A stretch of DNA of 64,000 nucleotides from positions 1 to 64,000 of the forward strand of contig CAKULK010000007.1 in the NCBI GenBank assembly GCA_934667275.1, given 5' to 3'. This stretch comes from an uncultured Bacteroidales bacterium (lineage in GTDB: Bacteria > Bacteroidota > Bacteroidia > Bacteroidales > Paludibacteraceae). The notes beneath the pieces are model-generated. The model worked only from the letters and a program-made list of their open reading frames with translations. It made no database searches and was not told where the DNA came from. Of the stretch, positions 37,201 to 46,333 are shown one piece after another; within the stretch, counting starts at the first letter, position 1; every line of letters begins with the position of its first letter. The translations under genes and the position numbers were made by a program.

Positions 37201-40200
37201 GACCAATACGCGCTCTCTTTCCACAATTGGACAGCAAGCATGGGCAACCGCGTTGTATTCCAACTATATTTCTCAGGCACTGCAAAGAAGAAAGTGCGCT
37301 TAGACGACATCACTTTCGAGCACATGGTGAACATTGCTCCGTTTGCTTTTGAGACCTCGGACGCTACGGAGAATCAAATTACTATCTCATGGCAAGGCGA
37401 ATCCGAGAATGGCTGGAGCAGGATTTTGACCACCAAAGAAGTCAATCCTGCCAAGATGACCAAGACTGATTCTGCGACCATCATCATCTGCGACACCATT
37501 ACCACCAATCCTGTTACGATAAAGAACCTGACACCGCAAACTGGATATTATCTCTACTTGCGGGCATTGGACGGCACAACTTGGAGCGAAGGATTTAATT
37601 TCTACACCTCTTGCGTCAAGTTAGATCCGAAGGCTGCATATTACAAGATGGACTTTGAAGGAGTGGTGAAGAAAACAACAAGCGACATCACAAAATACAA
37701 AGATAGCAGTTTTCCTGAGTGCTGGACTCGTCATGGCGGTGATGAGGCATACAATGACCCGTCTTATACGCCTTTCATTTACCAATATAAGAAAGGTACA
37801 ACTATCAAGGATGATAGTTATGTGCACGGAGGTTTGGCTTCTGCTTACATTTATGCCAACTCTACTGCTGGTGGTCCTGCGTGGTTCACGACACAGGAAT
37901 TGGATGCCAAAATGGCAAATGTCATAATTTCGTTTTGGGCAAAAAACGGTGAGACAAATGCAAATCCGTTGCTTATTGGCGTCATGAAGAATCCTGATGA
38001 TTGGAGCACGTTCACACAATTGATGGAGTACAAACCAACACATAAATACTGGGCACAAGTAGAATGCAATTTAGGCGATAATGGTTATCGTGACGGAATG
38101 GGTAATTATATTGTTTTTGCCACTCCCGCAACATTTACAAGTGGTGCTTCTCGTTACTATGTGGACGACATTGAGATTACCGAATCGGCATGCAAATCAC
38201 CATATCCAGTATTGTCAGGACTTTCCACTACCTCTGTACGTTTGGCGTATGCTTCTGAGCAAGTGGATATGCGCATGTTGGTAATGACAGATTCTACTTT
38301 TATCTCGGATAGTCTCAATGCGGCTGATAACGCAAATTATTTGGCAAAAGTAAAAGCCTATCCGACCTTCGTGAAGGATAGCATCATTCTGCAACAAGTA
38401 GGTATTCCGTTGTTTAACCTCAAAGGAAACACTCCCTATAGTGTGGCCCTGCAGACACAATGTGAAGATGGTGCATCCAAATGGGTGGGGACGTCATTCC
38501 ACACATTATGTCCATACAAGACGATAAGTGAGATGGGGACCATCACATTTGAGGGAGATGGCTTTGATGCTGTCGAGAGTGCAGCCTCCAGCGATGCGCA
38601 CATGATAGACACGTTGGGCTGCTGGATTACCGGCAAGAAAGGCGATTTGAATCTATTGTACGTACCTTACGTGGGTGAAGGAGATGCCGCTCCTGCAGGG
38701 AAAGCGTTCTTGCGTTTCCGTACGGGCTCTAAGGCAGATGCCAATGGTGGGTACGTTATTATGCCGGGCATAGAGGTGGAGGACATATCTCAATTGCAAA
38801 TGCAATTCTTGGGTAGAGCCTTGAGTGGTTTTAGTTACAGCAGTAAGCCGTCTTTGGAATTGTTGGATATGAATAAAGTGGCTGGTAGCATCATTGTAGG
38901 TGTCATTTCAGATCCGTCTGACGTCGGTTCGTTTGTCGCAGTAGATACCATCACCTTTGAGGACAATGCTGTACACACTGCTATTGTGCGCTTTGACAAA
39001 TACAAAGGAAGCGATGGCGTTAAGGGCAAACATGTGATGTTTTTATCGGAATTTGATAAGGACAACTACTTCCTTATTGATGATATCCGCTTTGAGGTTA
39101 TTCCTGCTTGTGCTCAACCTGTAGCCATCAAGGTCACAGATGTGGATGCTTCATCAGCCAATGTTTCTTGGCAAGGAAATGGTGCTAAGTATCGCGTCAT
39201 GGTAACCACCGAAAAACTTGCTGATAACAAGTTGGATAACTATAAGAGTTACACAACAAGCGATACGGTGACGACTCCTTCCTGCCAAATAACAAAACTG
39301 GCTGGTGCAAGAACATATTATGTGTATGTTAAGTCGCTTTGCGGAGACGAAGGTACATGGTGCTTGGAGGGTGTACGATTCAAGACTACCTGTTCAGCCG
39401 TAATGCCGAGCTTGTATGTGGAAGACTTTGATGATTATGTGGATAATGCAGTTCCTGATTGTTGGACAGCATTCTTCAATGGTACTGTAAACACTCGTCC
39501 TAAGACTTACTACCGCGCTGCGTATGACGGTTCTACCAATGGCCTGAGTTGGGAAATTCCCAATAAAAACGCCAAAGATTATGCTGTGCCGGAAAAGCGT
39601 CCGACCGCTGCTACCATGCCAGTGGCAGACATTAGCAAAGTAAGTGTATCGTTCAAGTTGGCATCGGCTGCCAAGAATACTAAACCCAATGCTATTTTGT
39701 TGGGATACGCTACGGATGTATCTTGTTTGGATAGTCTGTTAAAGACCGTGCAGTATGTGGATACAGTTTATACGCCTAATGGTTCTACGGAATGGTTAGA
39801 GTACAACCGCAATATGGAGGATTGTGCCGGTAAGAATGTGCATATTGTTATGGCATTCTATTTCAGTGGTGGGTATTACTATGAGATGTATATGGATGAC
39901 TTTATGGTAGAAGTTAATCCGACCTGCTTCGCGCCTAAGGGGGCAAAAGTAGAGACTATCGGTACAGATACCGCAGTAGTAACTATCATTCCTTATGCTC
40001 TCACGGACAATGCTTGGGATATTATGTGCGTGAGTGATGATGACACCGATACCGTTTGCACCTCTACCACTGACACCGTATGTGTAGTGAAAGGTTTGAA
40101 GCACTCCACTACCTATCGCCTGTACGTGCGTACTGATTGTGGCGGCGGGGATGTCAGTGCTTGGTGCAGGAAGGATGTATCTTTCCGTACATTGTACAAG

Positions 40201-43200
40201 ATACGTGAAGGACAATTCTATGGCTTTGAGACAAAAGAGGGCGTAGAAACTAGAAGTCGTGTCTTTTATGGCAATCAGACCTATAATTATACTATCCACC
40301 CTAGTCTTTATGCATATGGTTCTGTTGGACGTTTTATGCCTACTCAGTTGACAGACAAAGATGCAGCACGTACAGGAAGTGGTGTGATGCGCCTTATGGT
40401 TAACAACGAATACGGTAAAAATGCATACATGGCTCTGCCTGAGATTGAAGGTGCCGATGCTCTGCAACTGCGCTTTGATATGCGTGTTATGGATCCTATC
40501 ACTGAGGATAGTGCTCTGTATGAGAGTGGGACCACATATCCTTACACGACTTTGGAAATCGGTACCATTGACAGAAACTACAATTGGGATTCTTACAAGC
40601 CGGTTTATTCTTATATGCCATCGCAATACGAATTTGCAGAGCGTATAACGAACAAGAAGAACAAGTTGTATGACCAAATCGTAGTGCCTCTGCCTGCAGA
40701 TTTGGATGGCAAATACCTGGTTATCAATAACCCTGTAGAGAACTATTCCGAGGTTTATCTTGATAATCTACGTCTTGAGAAGAAGCAAGGTTATCAGACT
40801 CCTGTCATCAACCAGTCCTCTATTACACCTACTTCGTTGACAATAGGTTGGGATGCAAATGGCTCTAACGAGTGGAATGTATATCTGACAAATAGTGCCG
40901 ATGCGTTCCCAGTGGATAGTGCATTGGAAGCAAACATTGTCAAGAAAGCCAATGTAACGACCAATACGTACACTTTCACAGACTTGACACCAAACACGAA
41001 GTACTATGCTTATGTACAAGTGGCGAATGTAGGTGGTCTAGGTGCTACTTCCGTTCGCAGAATATTCCGTACACCGTTGGAGAAGATGGCTGCAGATACA
41101 GTTATCACTTTCGAAGGCACCTATGGCGAGGACTTGGTAGTGCGTTTTGATAGTACATTGATGCTTGACAAATCATATCTTACCAGACGTGCAGGTGACT
41201 CTATTTATGTGATGCCAATAGGTTGGTATGCTGGCAATGATGCTACTTCGGGACGCCTTTATACTCCATGGGTGCGTCCGAACAACTACGATGCTACCGG
41301 CACAGGTGAGGACAATTCTGTTAGGGTTGCATTCCAAGGCGAGCGTGCTCTGCAATTGTATAATAGCGTCAACAGCCGTCTGGGGGCTTATGCCGCTATG
41401 CCGGAGATTGATGCTGACTACGACACCTTGCAAGTAAACTTCTATGCTCGTCCGTTCCACGAGGAAGATGGTGAGATTTCCGGCATCCATGATGCACCTC
41501 TCATCTTCGGTACAATGACCGACCCCAACCAATCTAATACGTTTGTTGGGCTGGATACATTGTATTTCTCTCACCCAGAGTATGAGGACGGACAAGATGC
41601 GACCAAACTGCAGGACAACGGTTGGCAGAAGATGTCCACTCGCCTTACAGGTGCCGCTGGCAGATATGCAGCATTTGCTTTCCCGACAAAGGGTGATGCG
41701 TGGTACATTGACAATATCTCGTTCAGCGAGCATACCTGCCTGGCTCCCAACGGACTCAAGGCATTGGATGTCACCGCACATACGGCACAAATCTATTGGC
41801 GTCCGTACGACAAGGGTGTACCTTGTGTACTGCAGGTAGCAAAATCCGGCAACTTTGGCTCAAAGGATATCATTCTGTCTGATACGCTAACCACGGAAAC
41901 CACCAAGTTGCTTACTGGACTTCTCGGAACCACCACTTACTACTACCGCTTGCGTCAGATTTGTGGTGCTACGGATATGTCGCCATGGTCTGCTGTCAAA
42001 TCGTTTACCACGGAATGTAGTGAGATTGACGGCACGTACTCTACAGGCTTCGAGAAAGAAGAAGAGCATATGAAAGAGGGATACGATGATTATTATACCC
42101 AATGTTGGTTCCGAGGTAGCACTGGAATAGGGAAAGTTTATGGTGCACCACCTACATTGGTGGAATCAGAATCGGAGGAACTCTCCAGTAAATACAAATA
42201 CTGGTATTCCCGCAACACTTCAGAAATATTAACCGACAAATGGGCTTGGAAGTTAGAGGGGTCTGCGCAGACGAATCTTACAGATACTACCTATAATTAT
42301 GACCAATGGATAGCAATGCCTCCTTTGCAGCATGTGGATGTGGATACGTTGCAACTTGTATTCTATGCACTTCCTGGAAGTTATGATCCGAAAGAGAGTA
42401 AGATCCATGACTCATATTGTGGGGCAATATACTTAAGAACGGTTATCGTAGGTGTTATGTCAGATCCGAATGACCTGAGCACTTTCACACCGTTAGACAC
42501 ATGTGTTTATACACGTGACTCTTTGACATCCAACACTGTGGCAAATGTGGCAAATGAATTCATGTTCCAGCGTTTCGAGGTACCTCTACGGAATATGAAA
42601 GGACATGGAGAGCATATCGCATTCCGTACAAATACTGTAGATTGGGTGAAGACGCATCAAGGAACCAAATTGTCATTTGTGCGAACTCAAATTCATATTG
42701 ATGACATCTCATTTACGAAATTGAATGATTGTCCTACACCTACCGGTTTGGCTGTCTCTGATGTAACGCTCAACGAAGCGAAATTATCTTGGACTGGTAC
42801 AGAAGGAGCACAATGGATACTCAATGTATCTACCGACCCGACGTTCAGCAACTTTGCATCGACTGTTATCAAAGACTCTATAGTCTCATCCATGGAGGTT
42901 GTCATTAGCGGGCTGCAGCCTGTTACTACCTATTATTGGAATGTAAAGCAAATGTGTACTACAGCCATGATTTCTGCCGAATCGCAGACAGCTCGTTTCA
43001 GTACGTTGCACCAACCTATGTACAACGAGTTCTTCTTGGACGATGTTAAGACTCCGTTTGAGTGGGAACGCAGCGAGACACGCGCTGCTGCTATCTTCGC
43101 AGGTGGAGCCATGGTCAAAGACAACTCTACTCCGTACGAGTTTGATAGTTGGCTGCGCAATGCCAATACGAATAACGTTGGCATGGAAGGACCGCACATG

Positions 43201-45108
43201 GTTGCTCCTCTTACCAACTGCAGTGACTCTGTGCCTCTTCCAAATAAAACCTACAATGTCAAGCGACAGGCATGGTTGCTGTCTCCGAGCATTGCTTTGG
43301 GCAGCGAAAATAATGCTTGGCTCACGTTTAATGTGGCAATGACCTATTATTATAAGGACAAAGCCGCAGAGCAAACCGGTTGGGATGACCAGTTTATGGT
43401 TGTAATCTCCGATGACGGCGGCAAGACGTGGAAGCGCGAGAATGCTACCATTTGGAACAACGAGACTACCAACAACTCCGCCGACGAACATTACGTTTAT
43501 GGTAAGGGTGACTACGTATTGAACGACCTGCCTGCCAAGGCGTCAACAGATGAACCTGCTTTCATCGATTTGAGCAAATACAAGGGCAAGACCATCAAGG
43601 TTGGTTTCTATGTAGAGTCAACGGTATTCAACGCACACAACTGTCTTCGTTTGGGCAATGTACATATCAACTACTACAACCAATTGACCGAAACACAAAA
43701 CACATGCCAGTTCACGGACGTTGAGTCTCAGGATGGCAGGTTCTTCATTGATGGCGACAAGGCTCAAGTGGGCGAGATGACTTTCAACAAGTTCCAACTT
43801 GCTTCTGAGTCGGATGCAGAGAATATCATCACTCCGTTTGATACTCTCTACACTTTCCGTGTCACCTACAACGAGGCTCCTCAAACCGTCATCAACAAGA
43901 CTATCTGCGAAGGCGAAGAAGCCGGTGCCGAGTGGGGCTTTGCCAACCGTTCTGTATCGGGTACCTACAAGCGCAAACTGCAGTCGGCAGTCACGGGCTG
44001 CGATAGTATCACCACGCTCAACCTGACCGTCATCCCGCGCCAATACTCTACTATCGAAGAGACTATCTGCTCGGGTACGTCCTATACTTTCAATGGTGTG
44101 GAATACTCCAAGACCTGCGTGCATATCGACACTTTGACCTCTGTCATCACAGGCTGCGACAGTATTACCAAACTCATTCTGACGGTCAATCCGCCTATCA
44201 AGAGTACTGTAGAGGCACACACCTGCACGGGTGCGCCGTACTACTTCACGGAGCGTTATCCGGCTCTCACTCTAAGCGGCACCTACATGGATACCGTCCA
44301 CACAGCCGATGGCTGCGATAGTGTTGTCACACTCAACCTCGTGGTATCTGATGTCATCAACATCTCCGTTTACGACACCATCTGCCAAGGTGAGTCCTTC
44401 ACCTTCGAGGGCAAGCAATACAGCGAGACGGGCACCTATCCTGCTCAGTTCCAATCTGCTGCTGGCTGCGATAGTATCCGCACGCTCTACCTCACCGTAG
44501 CACCGCTCTACAAGGATACCATCCACGCAAGCATCTGCCAGGGCGGTATCTACAACGAGAACGGTTTCTCGGCAACAGAGGCGGGTCAGTACACTCTGAC
44601 CAAGACCAGCATCTTCGGCTGTGATAGTGTCACCATACTCGACCTCGTCGTCACCGACCTCGACACTATCCGTGTGGATACACTCATCCAGGTGGCAGAC
44701 CTCCCGTACTTCTACCCGAACACGCAAATCACCTATCCGTTGAGCACCGTTCCTGGTGTATATACCGATACTATCAGCGTTAAGGGCAAGGATAATCAGT
44801 GCGACTACATCCTCATCCACCGTCTCACGATAGAGGGCGGTGACGGAGTGGACAACAACCGTTTCGGCTCCATCACTTTGCAGCCCAACGTCATCAGTGT
44901 GGGCGAGACAGTAGTGGCAACGGGCGACTTCGCAGGACAGACCGTCACCATCGATGTTTACGACATGGTTGGTCATTGCATCAAGCACGAGCAAGTTCGC
45001 AACGACCATGCTATTCACATCAGTGGATTCAATGTGGCAGGGCTCTACACCGTTCGGATTACCGACGAGCAAGGCAATCCGTTCATCGGCAGAGTCTTTG
45101 TTAAATAA
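34270..45108 (+). CDS. Giant T9SS-secreted modular adhesin-like protein, right cluster
   Basis: 3612 residues, first gene of the right operon. Signal MKKRLLVLLVAAMAVVVNLEAQ, then eleven jelly-roll plus FN3-like repeats whose (D/G)(D/N/S)(I/F/L/V) closing strands lie near residues 185, 466, 732, 1010, 1300, 1605, 1878, 2165, 2480, 2810 and 3132. Five Cys-bounded repeats with GCDS(I/V) (about 3204-3480) and a degenerate one (QCDYILIHRL) follow. The last ~80 residues (ITLQPNVISVGETV...GLYTVRITDEQGNPFIGRVFVK) are a T9SS type-A sorting domain. The N-terminus aligns with the left giant (ESFEKGIPAGWTQ against EGFESGSIPAGWTQ). No enzymatic motif seen; a surface adhesin or matrix protein is inferred. 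Codon use becomes C-ending near the 3' end. Confidence 0.92.
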   Translation: MKKRLLVLLVAAMAVVVNLEAQVIVLSESFEKGIPAGWTQECVQGNQTWVTEVVVPGGSLLYPDGAASGLGRALLRNTTGESKGYKTRLITPVMNLDTVFQPILRYYHAQAKWTADFDTLRVYYRNVIPEAGKDAGWRLLQEFTRPIQTWTKEMVDLPRVSATYQICFEGSENLGRGIVLDSIIVRSKPECTTPHDMTVTNMHKSRVTLNWLASFDAVNFQIVLAKADTEFDIDTLDLAAAKKSGLILRDTTVSGFETSVNLNNLAGNTTYTAFVRSICEVENSDWGVDTFYMKAIETVPYHTNFDVAKTSSVTQDRDWTYGTNLTIKTPYINSNQTESTAKNHARTGYALCFAGKTTPGSGADIAANSYAYAATPMLEVEDLAKCQVRFWASLGTYGSLTTSARAIIVGVMDDPEDITTFVAVDTVRLWRYATYEQQIVNLASYKGEGRYVAFMSRFDVPNQFFVDDITIEETPAVPTITSIQAAPADTEATLTWENVATEYKVMVATVAKDTVENINDADIVVSPVSVTTNTYTATKLESGSTYYAYVQSKDGAWSAPKAFTTSWARTLPMMFGFEVAETYKEGSTAYPTHVAVFATDKDANRPKIQTGKYYHLGKQALSCQPEAGRDAWIVFPYIDTTITDVELSFYLRAYSTSYKNTAVAVGVMTDPSDINTFVEVARFASAVATYAECYTDFQSYTGDGKYIAIRWAINPAGGASSSYSLKSYAIIDDVTIKELSSCVTPKVSFTDITPHKATIQWEARNMTKFDILIDSVNTKSNEQLNIAFQAVANKKESVGILYHATVENANTYTLEDDTIRWGRTVYVYVRSVCDDGQYSYWSKAATLTLGVPDAIELPYTENFDYWGTGAGTMAAGWDVISNDAFPYMNTSKTSTKPVVTYIYASLQSDVPGRAGRLVAPVLDVEDLNKLKISFKAWHEDNYSGYDSLRIGVLSGPADSTGVITWMDTIGIPKTGKFDQYALSFHNWTASMGNRVVFQLYFSGTAKKKVRLDDITFEHMVNIAPFAFETSDATENQITISWQGESENGWSRILTTKEVNPAKMTKTDSATIIICDTITTNPVTIKNLTPQTGYYLYLRALDGTTWSEGFNFYTSCVKLDPKAAYYKMDFEGVVKKTTSDITKYKDSSFPECWTRHGGDEAYNDPSYTPFIYQYKKGTTIKDDSYVHGGLASAYIYANSTAGGPAWFTTQELDAKMANVIISFWAKNGETNANPLLIGVMKNPDDWSTFTQLMEYKPTHKYWAQVECNLGDNGYRDGMGNYIVFATPATFTSGASRYYVDDIEITESACKSPYPVLSGLSTTSVRLAYASEQVDMRMLVMTDSTFISDSLNAADNANYLAKVKAYPTFVKDSIILQQVGIPLFNLKGNTPYSVALQTQCEDGASKWVGTSFHTLCPYKTISEMGTITFEGDGFDAVESAASSDAHMIDTLGCWITGKKGDLNLLYVPYVGEGDAAPAGKAFLRFRTGSKADANGGYVIMPGIEVEDISQLQMQFLGRALSGFSYSSKPSLELLDMNKVAGSIIVGVISDPSDVGSFVAVDTITFEDNAVHTAIVRFDKYKGSDGVKGKHVMFLSEFDKDNYFLIDDIRFEVIPACAQPVAIKVTDVDASSANVSWQGNGAKYRVMVTTEKLADNKLDNYKSYTTSDTVTTPSCQITKLAGARTYYVYVKSLCGDEGTWCLEGVRFKTTCSAVMPSLYVEDFDDYVDNAVPDCWTAFFNGTVNTRPKTYYRAAYDGSTNGLSWEIPNKNAKDYAVPEKRPTAATMPVADISKVSVSFKLASAAKNTKPNAILLGYATDVSCLDSLLKTVQYVDTVYTPNGSTEWLEYNRNMEDCAGKNVHIVMAFYFSGGYYYEMYMDDFMVEVNPTCFAPKGAKVETIGTDTAVVTIIPYALTDNAWDIMCVSDDDTDTVCTSTTDTVCVVKGLKHSTTYRLYVRTDCGGGDVSAWCRKDVSFRTLYKIREGQFYGFETKEGVETRSRVFYGNQTYNYTIHPSLYAYGSVGRFMPTQLTDKDAARTGSGVMRLMVNNEYGKNAYMALPEIEGADALQLRFDMRVMDPITEDSALYESGTTYPYTTLEIGTIDRNYNWDSYKPVYSYMPSQYEFAERITNKKNKLYDQIVVPLPADLDGKYLVINNPVENYSEVYLDNLRLEKKQGYQTPVINQSSITPTSLTIGWDANGSNEWNVYLTNSADAFPVDSALEANIVKKANVTTNTYTFTDLTPNTKYYAYVQVANVGGLGATSVRRIFRTPLEKMAADTVITFEGTYGEDLVVRFDSTLMLDKSYLTRRAGDSIYVMPIGWYAGNDATSGRLYTPWVRPNNYDATGTGEDNSVRVAFQGERALQLYNSVNSRLGAYAAMPEIDADYDTLQVNFYARPFHEEDGEISGIHDAPLIFGTMTDPNQSNTFVGLDTLYFSHPEYEDGQDATKLQDNGWQKMSTRLTGAAGRYAAFAFPTKGDAWYIDNISFSEHTCLAPNGLKALDVTAHTAQIYWRPYDKGVPCVLQVAKSGNFGSKDIILSDTLTTETTKLLTGLLGTTTYYYRLRQICGATDMSPWSAVKSFTTECSEIDGTYSTGFEKEEEHMKEGYDDYYTQCWFRGSTGIGKVYGAPPTLVESESEELSSKYKYWYSRNTSEILTDKWAWKLEGSAQTNLTDTTYNYDQWIAMPPLQHVDVDTLQLVFYALPGSYDPKESKIHDSYCGAIYLRTVIVGVMSDPNDLSTFTPLDTCVYTRDSLTSNTVANVANEFMFQRFEVPLRNMKGHGEHIAFRTNTVDWVKTHQGTKLSFVRTQIHIDDISFTKLNDCPTPTGLAVSDVTLNEAKLSWTGTEGAQWILNVSTDPTFSNFASTVIKDSIVSSMEVVISGLQPVTTYYWNVKQMCTTAMISAESQTARFSTLHQPMYNEFFLDDVKTPFEWERSETRAAAIFAGGAMVKDNSTPYEFDSWLRNANTNNVGMEGPHMVAPLTNCSDSVPLPNKTYNVKRQAWLLSPSIALGSENNAWLTFNVAMTYYYKDKAAEQTGWDDQFMVVISDDGGKTWKRENATIWNNETTNNSADEHYVYGKGDYVLNDLPAKASTDEPAFIDLSKYKGKTIKVGFYVESTVFNAHNCLRLGNVHINYYNQLTETQNTCQFTDVESQDGRFFIDGDKAQVGEMTFNKFQLASESDAENIITPFDTLYTFRVTYNEAPQTVINKTICEGEEAGAEWGFANRSVSGTYKRKLQSAVTGCDSITTLNLTVIPRQYSTIEETICSGTSYTFNGVEYSKTCVHIDTLTSVITGCDSITKLILTVNPPIKSTVEAHTCTGAPYYFTERYPALTLSGTYMDTVHTADGCDSVVTLNLVVSDVINISVYDTICQGESFTFEGKQYSETGTYPAQFQSAAGCDSIRTLYLTVAPLYKDTIHASICQGGIYNENGFSATEAGQYTLTKTSIFGCDSVTILDLVVTDLDTIRVDTLIQVADLPYFYPNTQITYPLSTVPGVYTDTISVKGKDNQCDYILIHRLTIEGGDGVDNNRFGSITLQPNVISVGETVVATGDFAGQTVTIDVYDMVGHCIKHEQVRNDHAIHISGFNVAGLYTVRITDEQGNPFIGRVFVK

Positions 45109-45133
45109 GAGAACAAACCAATAATCTCAAGTT

Positions 45134-46108
45134 ATGAAATGGCGTTATAGTATAGTTTTAGCCATTATGTTCGGCTTTACTCAGGGGTTGGGCGCGTTCA
45201 CGCGCCTGACGCCTGAGCAGCGCCATTTCCTTTCTGTTGACGGCTCTTTGGGCTATGCCTCCCTGACCAACAACTCCTCCGAGTTGCAGTCAGGGTCGGG
45301 CATGGCGGCAACTATCGGCGTCGGGTATAGACTCTTCCACAACAATTTCCTGTTCACCACAGGGGTCGAGGGGTACTATATGCTCAACGCTCACTCCATG
45401 TCCGACGCGAAACTCACGGTGGATATGATTGACACGGAGGGCGACCCCTTCCGCATGATGGCAGACGCTTCGGATGGCAGTGACCTCTGCCATTCCGTAA
45501 GCGTCAACCTGCCATTGCTGTTCGGCGGCGAGTTCCGTCGTTTCTACTTTCTGGTAGGTCCCAAACTCTCCTACAACCTGTGGGGGCAGGCGGAGTCCAA
45601 GGGCATCCTGACCACACGCGGCGACTACGACCGCTATATCGGCGAGTTCGAGAATATGCCGAACCACTATTTTGAGACCCGCCCCATCACAAGCGGAGCC
45701 CGGAAACTCTCATGGAATCTGGACATCTTCGCCCATGCGGAGATAGGAGCGCGCCTCGGCGATGTCATTTTCCTGACGGGCGCAGACATACCCAAGCCCA
45801 AGCACCGGTACTACCTCGCCTTCTATGTGGACTACGGTCTGCTGAATATCCGCACCTCCACGCCTTCGGGCAACCGTTTGGAGTGCGTCCAGTCCGACCC
45901 GACCACCGAACCGCCCCGTTTCGTCCTCACCCCCGCGGTGATGAGCAACGAGATGGGCGACGCCACTATCCACCAGTATAGTTTCGGCATCAAGGCAACC
46001 ATTCTGTTCGAGTTGCCCCAAAGCAAACCTTGCGTAATGTGCAAGGACGATTTACGTAGAAAATTCTCTTCGAGCCGGTCTCGCAAGAACAATATATATA
46101 AGGACTGA
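45134..46108 (+). CDS. Solo outer-membrane barrel, right cluster
   Basis: 324 residues, 25 bp after the giant gene. Signal (IVLAIMFGFTQGLGAF) and barrel landmarks LPLLFGGEFRRFYFLVGPKL, AHAEIGARL, YLAFYVDYGLLNI and YSFGIKATILFELP match the other three barrels of the locus. The tail contains KPCVMC, echoing KPICKC in the left solo barrel, then a basic stretch (RRKFSSSRSRKNN) likely on the periplasmic side. Role inferred as outer-membrane partner of the giant protein. Confidence 0.78.
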   Translation: MKWRYSIVLAIMFGFTQGLGAFTRLTPEQRHFLSVDGSLGYASLTNNSSELQSGSGMAATIGVGYRLFHNNFLFTTGVEGYYMLNAHSMSDAKLTVDMIDTEGDPFRMMADASDGSDLCHSVSVNLPLLFGGEFRRFYFLVGPKLSYNLWGQAESKGILTTRGDYDRYIGEFENMPNHYFETRPITSGARKLSWNLDIFAHAEIGARLGDVIFLTGADIPKPKHRYYLAFYVDYGLLNIRTSTPSGNRLECVQSDPTTEPPRFVLTPAVMSNEMGDATIHQYSFGIKATILFELPQSKPCVMCKDDLRRKFSSSRSRKNNIYKD

Positions 46109-46182
46109 TAACCATGCAAACAAAAGCTGCAATCATCCTCGATACACCTGCGGGTGAACCTCGTGTCTTGAATAGGTGATTC

Positions 46183-46204
46183 AGCAAGGGATAAGCAAGG
46201 GATA
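46183..46204. repeat. Two tandem 11-mers AGCAAGGGATA
   Basis: Units 46183-46193 and 46194-46204 in the 225-bp gap between the solo barrel and OmpA-fusion genes. Same unit as the reverse complement of 33353-33385. I see no promoter in this gap. Confidence 0.85.
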
Positions 46205-46333
46205 GACAATGTATGTCGAGTGAATATCGATAGGAAAGATGGTGGTAATGAATCTCCACTGCCGCCCTCTCCCGCCTCTCTCCCGTATTGCCCCTTCCGG
46301 TCCCTCAACCAACGAACAAACAACAAACGAAAT

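Noticed and set aside
15008..45108. Calling the giants gingipain or haemagglutinin orthologues
   Set aside because: The jelly-roll modules resemble cleaved-adhesin domains, but there is no C25 protease domain and no close full-length match that I can claim, so only the module relation is stated.
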